A DNA stretch of 37,808 nt from CAYLUN01 sp964386865. GTDB lineage: Bacteria; Verrucomicrobiota; Kiritimatiellia; RFP12; UBA1067. Under the pieces are notes generated by a model. The model saw nothing but the letters and a program-made list of their open reading frames with translations, did not search any database and was not told the DNA's origin. Positions 17,000 through 26,800 of this stretch are shown in pieces (position 1 is the first letter of the stretch; the number at the start of each line of letters is the position of its first letter). The position numbers and the translations under genes are program-made. The DNA lies in contig CAYLUN010000052.1 of assembly GCA_964386865.1 (NCBI GenBank), positions 1 to 37,808 of the forward strand. The letters run 5' to 3'.

Positions 17000-18880
17000 A
17001 TGAGCAAGAAAACGCACATTTTCAAGGCCGAGATCCAGCAGGTTCTCGACCTCGTGATCCATTCGCTGTATTCCAAGAAAGAGATCTTCCTGCGCGAGCT
17101 GATCTCCAACGCCTCGGACGCCATCGACCGCGCGCAGTACCTCGGCCTGACCGACAAGTCGGTCGTGGCCGACGCGCCCCAGTGGAAGATCGACATCATC
17201 GCCGACAAGGAGGATCGCACCCTCGTGATCGCCGACAACGGCATGGGCATGAGCGAGGAGGAGGCCGACAAGAACCTCGGCGTCATCGCCAGCTCGGGCA
17301 CCAAGGCCTTCGTCAACGCCATGAAGGAGAAGGCCGAAGCCAACGTGCCGGAGCTCATCGGCCAGTTCGGCGTGGGCTTCTACTCCGCTTTCATGGTCGC
17401 CGAGGAGGTGACGGTCATCACGCTCAAGCGCGGGGAGGGCCAGAAGGCCGTCAAGTGGACCTCGAGCGGCGGCGGCTCGTACTCGCTGGAGGAGGCGGCC
17501 CGCGATAAGCCCGGCACGACCGTCGTGCTCAAGCTGCGCGAAGGCATGGACGAGTACTTCGACGCGTGGCGCGTGCAGGAGCTGATTAAGAAGTATTCGA
17601 ATTTCATCGCCTATCCGATCCGCTTCGGCGAGAAGGGCGAGGCGCCCAAGGACGACGCCGAGACGCTCAACACCATGAAGGCGCTCTGGAAGCGCCCGAA
17701 GAGCGAGGTCAAGCAGGAGGAGTACGACGAGTTCTACACGCACCTGACGCACGACCACCATCCGCCGCTCAAGAGCCTCCCGCTCTCGGTCGAGGGCGCG
17801 GTCGAGTTCAAGGCGCTGCTCTTCCTCCCGAAAGAGGCCGGCTTCGACCTGCTGATGCCGCACAAGAAGCACGGCCTGAGCCTCTACGTGCGCAACGTCT
17901 TCATCGGCGCGGACTTTGACCTCCTGCTGCCCGAGTACCTGCGCTTTGTCAAGGGCGTGGTCGACTCGAGCGACCTGCCGCTCAACGTGTCGCGCGAGAT
18001 GCTCCAGGACGACGCCGTCATCCGCAAGATCAAGAGCACCATCACGGGCAAAATCCTCGGCACGCTGGCCGACATGCAGAAGGACTCGGCCGACGAGTAC
18101 AAGGCGTTTTACACCTCGTTCGGGCGTGTGCTGAAAGAGGGGGTGCACTCCGACTGGGAGAACGCCGACAAGCTGAAGGGCCTGCTGCTGTTTCGCTCCG
18201 CCAAGACCGAAGGCAACGGCTACGTGACGCTCAAGGAGTACGCCGCCGCCATGCCCGAGGCGCAGAAGGAGATCTACTACCTGGTCGCCGAGGACCTCGA
18301 GACCGCGCGCCAGTCGCCGCACATCGAGGCGGTCGTCAAGCGCGGCTACGACGTGATCTTCTTCACCGACACGATCGACCAGTGGGTGGTGGACAGCCTG
18401 CGCGAGTTCGACGGCAAGAAGCTCGTGGCCGTGGACAAGGGCCAGCTCGAGCTGGGCACCGACGCGGAGAAGGCCGAGTCCAAGAAGAAGCTCGAGGCCG
18501 CCGCCGGCGAGTATCAGAAGCTGACGGAGTTCATCAAGGAGCGCCTGAAAGACGACGTGAGCGAGGTCCGGGTTTCGCCGCGCCTCACCGACTCCGCCTG
18601 CTGCCTCGTCGCGGACGAGCACGCCATGAGCGCCAGCATGGAGCGCCTCATGCGCGCCATGAACCAGGAAGTGCCCAAGCAGCTCCGCGTCTTGGAGCTG
18701 AACCCCGAGCACGCCCTCGTCAAGCGCCTGCAGGCGATGCTGGCGGCCGACGCGGCGAGCCCGCGGCTAGCCGACTTTGTCGAGCTGCTGCACGGGCAGG
18801 CGCTGCTCGGCGAGGGCTCCGCGCCCAAGAACCCGCAGCGCTTCACCCGCCTCGTGGCCGACCTGATGGCGAACACCTAG
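17000..18880 (+). CDS. htpG: Chaperone HtpG (Hsp90 family)
   Basis: A cytosolic ATP-dependent chaperone of 626 residues, close to E. coli HtpG. The GHKL ATPase motifs are all visible: ELISNASDAIDRAQYL, DNGMGMSEEEADKNLGVIA and IGQFGVGFYSAFMVAEEV. The middle domain follows (EGAVEFKALLFLPKEAGFDL, DLPLNVSREMLQDD). The C-terminal dimerisation domain includes DSACCLVADEHAMSASMERLM. The ATG at 17000 gives MSKKTHIFKAEIQQVLDLV with AAGGAA about 10 bp upstream. It is probably co-transcribed with the zinc peptidase 80 bp before it. An inverted repeat ACGCCG/CGGCGT lies about 30 bp after the stop but lacks a T-tract. Confidence 0.97.
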   Translation: MSKKTHIFKAEIQQVLDLVIHSLYSKKEIFLRELISNASDAIDRAQYLGLTDKSVVADAPQWKIDIIADKEDRTLVIADNGMGMSEEEADKNLGVIASSGTKAFVNAMKEKAEANVPELIGQFGVGFYSAFMVAEEVTVITLKRGEGQKAVKWTSSGGGSYSLEEAARDKPGTTVVLKLREGMDEYFDAWRVQELIKKYSNFIAYPIRFGEKGEAPKDDAETLNTMKALWKRPKSEVKQEEYDEFYTHLTHDHHPPLKSLPLSVEGAVEFKALLFLPKEAGFDLLMPHKKHGLSLYVRNVFIGADFDLLLPEYLRFVKGVVDSSDLPLNVSREMLQDDAVIRKIKSTITGKILGTLADMQKDSADEYKAFYTSFGRVLKEGVHSDWENADKLKGLLLFRSAKTEGNGYVTLKEYAAAMPEAQKEIYYLVAEDLETARQSPHIEAVVKRGYDVIFFTDTIDQWVVDSLREFDGKKLVAVDKGQLELGTDAEKAESKKKLEAAAGEYQKLTEFIKERLKDDVSEVRVSPRLTDSACCLVADEHAMSASMERLMRAMNQEVPKQLRVLELNPEHALVKRLQAMLAADAASPRLADFVELLHGQALLGEGSAPKNPQRFTRLVADLMANT

Positions 18881-18950
18881 ACCGACGGAGCGGCGGACGC
18901 GCGATCAACGCCGCGCGTTCGGCGTCAGGAGCTCATCAGGGATTGAACCC

Positions 18951-20162
18951 ATGGCAAGAGTGAGAACATGGATAGCCTTGTTTGTCATGCTGGTTTCTAC
19001 TGCCGGAAGAGGGCAGCAAACCAATGCGCTGACCACGCTCCGACAGGCCTATCAGAAACAGCAGCAGTCCGCTTTTGGCCAGTATGAAAAAGCAGTCGAC
19101 GCGTTCATGGCGGAGGCGAAGCGGCAAGGGGACTTGGGCGGCGTCCTGCTTCTCCAGGCGGAGAAGAAGCGACTTGACGTAGAGAAGACCGTTCCCGCTC
19201 CAAAAGAAGCCCAGGGTTCTTTTCGGCCTGCAGCAGAGGCTTATTGCCAAGCGATGACCACGCTGTTGGGACAGTACTCAAAGGCGTTGGATGGCCTCGT
19301 CAAAAAAGAGGTAACGGCTGACCGCATTGAAGAGGCGAAAGTGATCAAGGCCGAGAAGGACAACGCCGACTTAATGCTGGCAGATATGCAGGCCAGGTTG
19401 CTCGTGAAGACGGATGTCAATACGGAGACCAAGCTGGCTTCACGCACGAAAGCGGAAGCTGGCAGGGTAGCATTGACGCTTCCGGCCAGCTTTCTTAAAG
19501 AGTGCGTTCTCTGCTATTCGTTCGACAAGGATGAGGGAGACAACGTCGTCGATTTGAGCGCCAAGAAGCACAACGGAAGGCTGAGGGGAGCGACCTTTGT
19601 CCGTGACGGCAAAGGCGCGAACACGGTTTGCGAGTTCATGGAGGGGACATCAATCGATTCGCGTCCTAGCGATCTTTCGAGCGCTGCTTATAGGGAATTG
19701 ACTTTGGCCTTATGGGTGAAAAGTCCCGGGGCCAGCGGCCAGCAGCAACTAGTCGGCAGAACAGATGGTGGAACGAGTTATCAGACCCCGGGAAGTTATG
19801 GCTTGGTCTTGGGGCTGGCCGGCAACCATGTCGCCACGTTCCATTTTAATGACGGCAGAGACCAGCGACTGGATTTCGATAAGGAAATCGGCCAGGATAA
19901 GTGGTGTCATCTGACCGCCGTCCTCATGCCGAACGGTACGGCGGCGGGATATCTCGACGGGGAACGTGTGTTCTTCCGGACTGGGTTCTCAAAGATTCCC
20001 GAGCTGCCCAACGGCTTCTTCCGGGTCGGTCGTTGGGACAATGCCGGATACCCCTTTCACTTCAAGGGCCCTCTCGATGATGTGCGGATATACCGCAGGG
20101 CATTGTCTGACGGCGAAGTCAAGCAGCTCTACAACGCCCAGAAGAAAGCTTTTTGCGATTGA
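18951..20162 (+). CDS. Exported LamG-like (concanavalin A-fold) protein
   Basis: A 403-residue secreted protein. The N-terminus MARVRTWIALFVMLVSTAGRG is a signal peptide. Residues about 25-160 are Gln-, Glu- and Lys-rich and probably helical or coiled coil (LRQAYQKQQQSAFGQYEKAV, then VIKAEKDNADLMLADMQARL). Residues about 180-400 form a LamG/jelly-roll domain: LCYSFDKDEGDNVVDLSAKK, LTLALWVKSP, KWCHLTAVLMPNGTAAGYLDG and GPLDDVRIYRRALSDGEVKQLY. Such domains bind glycans or other surface ligands; no enzyme domain is present. The start at 18951 lacks a close Shine-Dalgarno, and the GTG at 18960 is an alternative. The base composition looks slightly less GC-rich than its neighbours. It precedes the GH2 gene by 74 bp. 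Confidence 0.85.
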   Translation: MARVRTWIALFVMLVSTAGRGQQTNALTTLRQAYQKQQQSAFGQYEKAVDAFMAEAKRQGDLGGVLLLQAEKKRLDVEKTVPAPKEAQGSFRPAAEAYCQAMTTLLGQYSKALDGLVKKEVTADRIEEAKVIKAEKDNADLMLADMQARLLVKTDVNTETKLASRTKAEAGRVALTLPASFLKECVLCYSFDKDEGDNVVDLSAKKHNGRLRGATFVRDGKGANTVCEFMEGTSIDSRPSDLSSAAYRELTLALWVKSPGASGQQQLVGRTDGGTSYQTPGSYGLVLGLAGNHVATFHFNDGRDQRLDFDKEIGQDKWCHLTAVLMPNGTAAGYLDGERVFFRTGFSKIPELPNGFFRVGRWDNAGYPFHFKGPLDDVRIYRRALSDGEVKQLYNAQKKAFCD

Positions 20163-20185
20163 CGCTCCGGCCTCCGCGTGCATAA

Positions 20186-20219
20186 TTGTCCGTACATTTA
20201 AGCAGCCTGTTTCGGACAA
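20186..20219. promoter_or_regulatory. Inverted repeat in front of the GH2 gene
   Basis: TTGTCCG (20186-20192) and CGGACAA (20213-20219) are perfect inverted 7-mers separated by 20 bp, directly upstream of the ribosome site of the GH2 gene. It may be an operator or a leader hairpin; there is no T-tract and no clear overlapping promoter. Confidence 0.4.
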
Positions 20220-20236
20220 CGAACGGAGGAGTTGCT

Positions 20237-22492
20237 ATGCGTCAGTTGAGCGGATGCGTGATGGCGCTGAGTATGGGCGCTTTGTGTGTGCGGGCGGAGT
20301 ACAAGCCGGCGGCGGCGCCGCTGATGACGGTGTGGGGCGAGAAGATGACGCCCGCGACGGCGTGGCAGGCCTATCCGCGGCCGCACCTCGTGCGCGAGCA
20401 GTGGACGAACCTCAACGGCCTCTGGGACTATGCCGTGACGCCCAAGGACAGCGGTTGCCCCGAAAAATGGCAGGGGCAGATCCTCGTTCCCTTCGCGCTC
20501 GAATCCGCGCTCTCTGGCGTCGGGCGGCCGCTTGAGCCGGGCGAGCTGCTCTGGTACCGCCGCACCTTCGAGGCCCAACCGCGCACGAATGAGCGGCTGC
20601 TGCTGCACGTCGGCGCGGTGGATTTCCGCACGCAGGTCTGGGTCAACGGCGCCGAGGTCACCGACGTGCCAAACGAGGGCGGCAACCTGCCCTTCACCGT
20701 GGACATCACCGCGGCGGCCAAGGCTGGCGAGAACGAGCTGGTGCTCTCGGTCTGGGACCCGAGCAACGATGGACTCCAGTCGGTCGGCAAGCAGTGCCTC
20801 AAGCCGCACGGCTGCATGTACACGCGCGTCTCCGGCATCTGGCAGACGGCGTGGCTGGAGCGCGTGCCCGCGACCTACGTCACCGGCTACCGTGTGACGA
20901 CCGACATCGATGCGGGAACGGTCTCCGTGACGGTGCAGGCCGAAGGCGACCTGATGGGCGCCGACGCCGACGTGGAGGTGCTTCGCGCCGGCAAGGTGCT
21001 GGCCGAGGGCGAAGTCAAGGCGTGGGGGCAGCCCGTCACGCTGAAGCTCAAGGAGCCGCTGCTGTGGTCGCCCGAGTCGCCGAACCTCTACGACCTGCGC
21101 ATCACGCTCGAATCCAAGTCAGGCGAGGACGAGGTCAAAGGCTACTTCGGCATGCGCAAGATCGAGTGGCGGCCCGACGAGAAGGGGGTGCCGCGCTTCT
21201 ACGTCAACAATAGGAAGAGTTTCCTGCAGGGCACGCTCGATCAGGGCTGGTGGCCGGACGGCTTGCTGACGCCTCCCTCAGACGAGGCGATGGCGTTCGA
21301 CATCAAGCTGCTGAAGGGCTGCGGCTTCAACATGATGCGCAAACACATCAAGATCGAGCCGCTGCGCTACTACTACCTCTGCGACACGATGGGCATCATG
21401 ATCTGGCAGGACATGGTCTCCGGATGGAAAGATGGCGAGGACCGCTACGCGCTCTACCGCCGCGAGCTGAAAGGCATGCTGGACCTGCTGCAGACCTTCC
21501 CCTGCATTGTCATGTGGGTGCCCTACAACGAAGGGTGGGGCCAGCCCGGAAAGGCCAAGACCAACATGACGCAGACGTGGGTCAAGCGCTATGACCCCAC
21601 GCGCCTCGTGAACGGCCCCTCGGGCTGGACCGACCACGGCGTCGGCGACGCGATCGATATGCACAAGTACCCCGGCCCCGACATGCACCCCGTCCGCCCT
21701 GACCGGCTCTCCGTGCTGGGCGAGTTCGGCGGCATCGGCCTCGCGATCGAGAGCCACACGTGGGCGAAGGGCGGCACCTGGGGCTACGTGAGCGACAAGA
21801 CCGTTGACGAGTCTTTCGCGCGCTACACGGCCCTGATGGAGCGCCTCGCCCGTCTGGCCTCGCGCGGCCTCGCCGCCTCGATCTACACGCAGACGACGGA
21901 CGTTGAGATCGAGATCAACGGGCTCGCGACCTACGACCGCAAGCAGGTGAAGTACGACCTCGCCGCGCTGCGCGCGCTGCACCAGAAGGTCTATGAGGCG
22001 GCGCAAAAGACGGTTTCCGTCACATACAAAGAGCTGCTGCCCGCCTCCAAGGACAAGCCTCAGTCCTGGAAGTACACCTTCGCGAAGCCGGCCGACGGCT
22101 GGGAGAAGGAGGCGTTCGACGACGGGGCATGGAAGAGCGGCGAGGCCGGCTTTGGCAACGTGGCGATCTCAAAAGACCACCCCGAGGCCAAGGTGCGCAC
22201 GCCGTGGGACACAAAGGCCATCTGGCTGCGCCGCGCCTTTGAGTTCTCGGGCGAGGTGCCGACGCAGGCGACCCTAAATGTCTTTTTCGACGAGGACGCG
22301 GTCATCTACCTGAACGGCGTGCAGATCCGAGCCCTCAAGGGCTTCAACACCAAGTACGGCTCCGAGGACGTCGATGGGGCCGCGTTCGCGAAGGCGCTGA
22401 AGCGCGGCCGCAACGTGCTGGCCGTGAGCGCGGTCAACGCTTTGGGCGGAGCCTACGTCGACGTCGGCCTCGACAGCGCGGTTGAGAAATAG
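20237..22492 (+). CDS. Glycoside hydrolase family 2 (beta-galactosidase/glucuronidase-like)
   Basis: An exported retaining glycosidase of 751 residues. A probable signal peptide (MRQLSGCVMALSMGALCVRA) is followed by the GH2 sugar-binding domain (EQWTNLNGLWDYAVTP, LLWYRRTFEAQP, VWVNGAEVTDV), an immunoglobulin-like domain and the TIM barrel. The acid/base Glu is E432 in MWVPYNEGWGQ, and the likely nucleophile is E496 in VLGEFGGIGL. The C-terminal 130 residues form a galactose-binding-like jelly roll (AFDDGAWKSGEAGFGN, IYLNGVQIRALKGF). The exact sugar cannot be read from the sequence. The ATG at 20237 has GGAGGAG at 20225-20231. The gene converges on the histidine kinase, with 9 bp between stops. 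Confidence 0.9.
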   Translation: MRQLSGCVMALSMGALCVRAEYKPAAAPLMTVWGEKMTPATAWQAYPRPHLVREQWTNLNGLWDYAVTPKDSGCPEKWQGQILVPFALESALSGVGRPLEPGELLWYRRTFEAQPRTNERLLLHVGAVDFRTQVWVNGAEVTDVPNEGGNLPFTVDITAAAKAGENELVLSVWDPSNDGLQSVGKQCLKPHGCMYTRVSGIWQTAWLERVPATYVTGYRVTTDIDAGTVSVTVQAEGDLMGADADVEVLRAGKVLAEGEVKAWGQPVTLKLKEPLLWSPESPNLYDLRITLESKSGEDEVKGYFGMRKIEWRPDEKGVPRFYVNNRKSFLQGTLDQGWWPDGLLTPPSDEAMAFDIKLLKGCGFNMMRKHIKIEPLRYYYLCDTMGIMIWQDMVSGWKDGEDRYALYRRELKGMLDLLQTFPCIVMWVPYNEGWGQPGKAKTNMTQTWVKRYDPTRLVNGPSGWTDHGVGDAIDMHKYPGPDMHPVRPDRLSVLGEFGGIGLAIESHTWAKGGTWGYVSDKTVDESFARYTALMERLARLASRGLAASIYTQTTDVEIEINGLATYDRKQVKYDLAALRALHQKVYEAAQKTVSVTYKELLPASKDKPQSWKYTFAKPADGWEKEAFDDGAWKSGEAGFGNVAISKDHPEAKVRTPWDTKAIWLRRAFEFSGEVPTQATLNVFFDEDAVIYLNGVQIRALKGFNTKYGSEDVDGAAFAKALKRGRNVLAVSAVNALGGAYVDVGLDSAVEK

Positions 22493-22501
22493 GCGCGTTC
22501 C

Positions 22502-23656
22502 TCAGCCGTTGGCGGGGGGCTTAACGAAGGCTACGCGCTGGCTGTAAACCGGCAGCCACACCGTGAAGACCGACCCCTTGCCGACCTCGGACGCCACCGA
22601 GATCTCGCCGCTGTGCTCCGTGAGGATCGACCGTGCGATGCAGAGGCCCAGCCCCGCCGCGTAGTCGCCGCTCTTGGTTGTGCAGAACGCTTTGAAAATG
22701 CGCTCCAGATCCTCTTGAGGGATGCCCGCCCCCGTGTCGCGAACGGTGCAGCGCCAGAAATAGCGCCCCCCCTTGCCTTCCTGGGCGATGTCGACCATGA
22801 GTTTTCCAAGCTCGGTGCTGGCCATGGAGTCGCACGCGTTCGCGAACAGGTTGAGAAAGACCTGGACGAGCTGATTGCGCTCGCCGAACACCCAGTGCCG
22901 CGCTTTAACGGCCGAGCAGATGGTCTGGATCTTGTTCGACGACAAACGCTGGCCGAGCGTGAAGAGCGCGTCGTGTATGGTATCGAACAGGTCGACCGGC
23001 GCATAGCTCTGCTTGACGCCGTGCGAGAAGTCGCGGAGGCGGGCCGTCACGTGCTCAATCGAATCGGCCGCTTCCCGGGCCATCGCCAGAAGGCCGTTCG
23101 CCTGCTCCCGCGTGCTGCTCGGCATCTCCGGGCTGTTCTCGAGCAGGTCTTGGATCAGCGAGACCGACAGCGAGACGGAGGCCAGCGGGTTGCCGATGTC
23201 GTGCACCACGCCGGCCGCGAGTTCGCCGATCGCCGCCAGCCGTCCCGCGTTGAGCAGGTTGTCCTGCTGCTCCTTCAGCTTGCGGGTGTCGCGCGAGATC
23301 GTAAAGGTCTGGACGAACGCGCCGTTCTCGTCGCGGATCGCCAAGGTGCGAAGCTCGACCGGAATGCGCGTTCCGTCGCGGGTGACGAACATGCTGTCCA
23401 CCTGCTTCTGCCCCGCCTCCTTGATCTCGCGGAACCCCTTCTCGACGGCTTCCAAGATCTCCGGGGCGTAGAGCTTCCGGATGTTCATGCCGGTCAGCTC
23501 TTCAGCCGTATAGCCGAGCATCTCGAGCGCCTTGTTGTTGAAGAAAACAATGTTCCCGTCGTGATCCACGGAGTGAATCATGTCGGGGAAGTTGTCCATC
23601 AGCGCGCTCAGCATGGCGAGGGTGTTGCCTTGCATTCCATTCGTGTGTTCGACCAT
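22502..23656 (-). CDS. Soluble PAS-domain sensor histidine kinase (NtrB-like)
   Basis: A cytoplasmic two-component kinase of 384 residues with no transmembrane segment. A PAS domain occupies about residues 20-145 (MDNFPDMIHSVDHDGNIVFF, GYTAEELTGMNIRKLY, VTRDGTRIPVELRTLAI). The dimerisation helix carries phosphoacceptor His152 in GVVHDIGNPLASVSLS. The ATPase domain has the N-box NLFANACDSM, DTGAGI, FKAFCTTKSG and GLGLCIA. The architecture resembles NtrB-type kinases that pair with sigma-54 activators. No response regulator is adjacent, so it is an orphan here. The ATG at 23656 is chosen for GGAGGA 9 bp upstream; an upstream ATG would add 31 atypical residues. It has its own promoter at 23695-23723. 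Confidence 0.92.
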   Translation of the reverse strand: MVEHTNGMQGNTLAMLSALMDNFPDMIHSVDHDGNIVFFNNKALEMLGYTAEELTGMNIRKLYAPEILEAVEKGFREIKEAGQKQVDSMFVTRDGTRIPVELRTLAIRDENGAFVQTFTISRDTRKLKEQQDNLLNAGRLAAIGELAAGVVHDIGNPLASVSLSVSLIQDLLENSPEMPSSTREQANGLLAMAREAADSIEHVTARLRDFSHGVKQSYAPVDLFDTIHDALFTLGQRLSSNKIQTICSAVKARHWVFGERNQLVQVFLNLFANACDSMASTELGKLMVDIAQEGKGGRYFWRCTVRDTGAGIPQEDLERIFKAFCTTKSGDYAAGLGLCIARSILTEHSGEISVASEVGKGSVFTVWLPVYSQRVAFVKPPANG

Positions 23657-23694
23657 AAATTCCAGTCCTCCGTTTCGCCATTCAGGAGACATAA

Positions 23695-23723
23695 AGTGTA
23701 CGACAAGCGAATCCCGCCGACAA
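23695..23723 (-). promoter_or_regulatory. Sigma-70 type promoter of the histidine kinase
   Basis: On the minus strand, TTGTCG (23723-23718), a 17-bp spacer and TACACT (23700-23695) lie 38 bp before the ATG at 23656, ahead of the GGAGGA ribosome site. Confidence 0.55.
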
Positions 23724-23807
23724 CACATTCTGTAGGGTAAGTCGCTCAAAGCAGCCAGATCTTCCCTCGCCTGCGGTGCCCGAAGCGGAGCCCCGTCCGC
23801 AGCGGCC

Positions 23808-23836
23808 TTGGCACGCGCGTTCGGTTGTGCTAAGGT
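23808..23836 (+). promoter_or_regulatory. Putative extended -10 promoter of the cytochrome gene
   Basis: TTGGCA (23808-23813), a 17-bp spacer ending in TGC, and TAAGGT (23831-23836) form a TGn-extended -10 promoter. It lies 31 bp before the ATG at 23868. Confidence 0.45.
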
Positions 23837-23867
23837 GGGTCAAATAGATCGGGGGGGCGGGGTGACC

Positions 23868-26800
23868 ATGAGGGGATTGCTGATTATCTGCGTGGCGGCG
23901 GGCGTATGTCTAGGCCCGCCTGCGGGCCGGGCCGACTCGGCCGATGACGTGCTGATCCAATCGGTGTGCGCGGCCCGGATGTATTTTCAGGCGGGGCTGG
24001 CTCTGTGCGTCGAGAACGCGGCGCGCCTGCCGCCCGCCTTCAAGCCGTACGTGAGCGACGCGGTCAGGGGCGGCGCCGCGCCGGCCGCGATTTCCGTAGA
24101 CGTGACGGGGCTGGAGCACCTCTGCCTCGTGGCGGAGGGGTCGATGGGCGGCGGCCACACCTACTGGGGCGAGCCGGTGCTCACCGACGCGGCGGGCAAG
24201 GCCACGCGCCTGACCGACCTTCAGCCGCAGGTGGTCGCGCTGGGCTGGAGCGACCTGCGCGTGAACAGAGGTGACGGGCCTTTCTATTCGGTCGGCAAGC
24301 AGCGGATGGGCTTTGGCTTGTTCGCCCACGTGAACAGCTACCTGAGCTACGCGCTCGACAAGAAGTACGTGCGCTTCGAGGCCAAAGCCGGCATCTCCGA
24401 TACCGGCTCGGCGGATGCCACCGCGACATTCAGCGTGTGCGGCGGGTTCGACAAGCGCCAGGCGCAGGCGATCCTCGCGAGCAGCATGGACAACGAGAGC
24501 GTGGGCGACCTGGGCCGCGCATGGCTGGTGGCGGCCGGCGGCGGCACGCTCGAGCTGGCACGCTGGATTCGCACGCCGGGCGCCGCGCTGGTCGCAGGGG
24601 CTGTCAGCAACGCGCTCGCGCAGTGCGGCAGCGAGCCGGAGCTGGCCCGGCGCCTGGCGGAGCTGGCCGGAGCCAAGAAGGACGGGGGCGAGCCCGAGTG
24701 GCTGCGCCTCTACCTCGACGCGCTCAAGGCCCAGCGCGAGTACCAGACGCTCGACGAAGCGGTCGCGCAGCTCGACGCGCTGTGCGCCTTCATGGCATCG
24801 GAGGGCGCCTCGGTCGAGCCGTTCCGCCCGGCGATCGACGCCGCCAGGGCGCAGGCCGTCGCCGAGCGCCAGAAGGGCAAGGCGGCGCTGCAGGCCTGCG
24901 CCGACACGCTGGCGGCCCTCCGAGGCAAGATCCTCTTCAGCCACCCGGCCCTCCGCTTCAAGGACCTGCTCCTCGACGTCCGCCACCTCCCGCTCTACTA
25001 CCACAACGTGGACCAGTACATCGGCCGCAGCAGCCGCGCGGCGCCGGGCCTGCTCGTGCTGGAGGACTGGAAGTCCGCCCAGCCTCGCGAGCGCTGGCTC
25101 ACGCGCGACCGCCTGCCGCCCGGCGGCACGCAGCACCCCGACCTCTCCTACGACGGCGAGCGCGTGCTGTTCTCGTTCTGCGACCACACGGAGAAAGACC
25201 CCGTCAAGCGCCGCTTCCTGATCTACGAGGCGGCGGTGGACGGCAGCTTCGTGCGGCCTGTGACCGGCACCGCCAAAGACCCGTGGGAGCAGACGCGGCG
25301 CGACGGCCACTACACGGTCATGATCGAGGACTTCGACCCGCACTACCTGCCGGATGGGGGCATGGTCTTCACCTCCACGCGCAGCCAGGACCTCGCCCGC
25401 TGCCACGGCGGACGCAACGCGCCGGCCTTCCTGCTCCACCGCGGCGCGCTCGACGGCTCCGGCATTCAGGCGCTGAGCTGGGGCGAGGCGAACGAGCTCG
25501 ACCCGGCGGTGCTGAACGACGGCCGCATCATCTATAACCGCTGGGAGTACGTCAACCGCCACGACTGCCTCTTCCACAAGCTGTGGAGCATGAAGCCGGA
25601 CGGCACCGGCACCGCGGGCTTTTACGGCAATCTGACGCCCGTGCCGTTCTCGATCACGGAGGCCCGCGCGATCCCCGGCAGCGGCAAGGTCATGGCCACT
25701 GCCACGGGGCACCACTCGTTCACGGCCGGCAGCGTGATCCTCGTCGATCCGCTGAAGGGCGTCGACGGGCCCGACCCGGTCTACCGCCTGACGCCCGAGG
25801 CCCGATACCCCGAGGCGCAGGGCTGGGATACGACGACCTACGTTTCGCCCTATCCGCTCACGGAGCGGCTCTTCTTCGCGGCGTGGTCGCCCTATCCGCA
25901 TGCGCATCAGGGAGACTCGCCGGGCTCCGAGGAGCGCGCCGCCAAGGCCGGCCAGCGCTGGGACGCCTACGCGGTCTACCTCGTGTTTCACCACGAGGGC
26001 AAAGCCTACCGCGAACGTGTTTACAAGCCCAAGGACAACGTCTCGTGCTTCACGCCGATCCCGCTTCGGACTCGCCCCGTCCCGCCCGTGTCGCCTTCGC
26101 TTCTGGCGCCGGGCTCCGGGGAGCGCGCCGGAACCTTCTACGTCCAGAACGTGTACGCGAGCGCGCATCCGCTTGAGCCCGGCAGCGTGAAGTACCTGCG
26201 CGTCAACGCGCTCTTCAACCAGCCGACTCCGCGCGTGCCCGCCCGGAGCTGGGCTGAGAACGAGGTGGCCAAGGGCGTGCTGGGCACGGTGCCTGTGGGC
26301 GCCGACGGCTCGGCGGCTTTCCGCCTGCCGTCGCGTACGCCGGTGCAGCTGCAGCTGCTCGACGCGGACAAGCAGTGCGTGATGAACATGCGCACCTTCA
26401 TCTACCTGCAGGACGGCGAGCGCGTGAGCTGCGCGGGCTGCCACGAGGACCGCATGCGCACGCCGCCGCCCGCCAACTACGCGGCCGCCCGCGTGCACGA
26501 GCCGGCGCCGATCCCCGGCCCGGACGCGAAGGCCGGCTTCAACTACGTGGCGTCGGTCCAGCCCGTGTTCGACCGCCTCTGCATCCGCTGCCACGGGCTG
26601 GAGAAGACCGAGGGCGGCGTGAACCTGACCGGCGCGTATGTGATGAGCGACGGCGAGAGGTGCCCGAGCGGCTCGATCCGCATCAGCAAGTCCTACGAGG
26701 CGCTCGTCTCCAACCCGAAGTTCTACAAGCTGATGAGCCGCAACCGCGAGACGAACGCGTCGGCGCCCAAGGACTACCTGTCACACGCGAGCGCCTTGCC

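Noticed and set aside
18936..18950. GGGATTGAACCC just before the LamG gene, which on the minus strand looks like a tRNA T-arm (GGGTTCAATCCC).
   Set aside because: The flanking bases do not give a 5-bp T-stem, acceptor stem or anticodon arm at the right distances.
23808..23823. TTGGCACG-N4-TTCGG upstream of the cytochrome gene as a second sigma-54 promoter.
   Set aside because: The -24 part is perfect, but the essential GC of the -12 element is CG, and an extended -10 sigma-70 promoter fits the same place.
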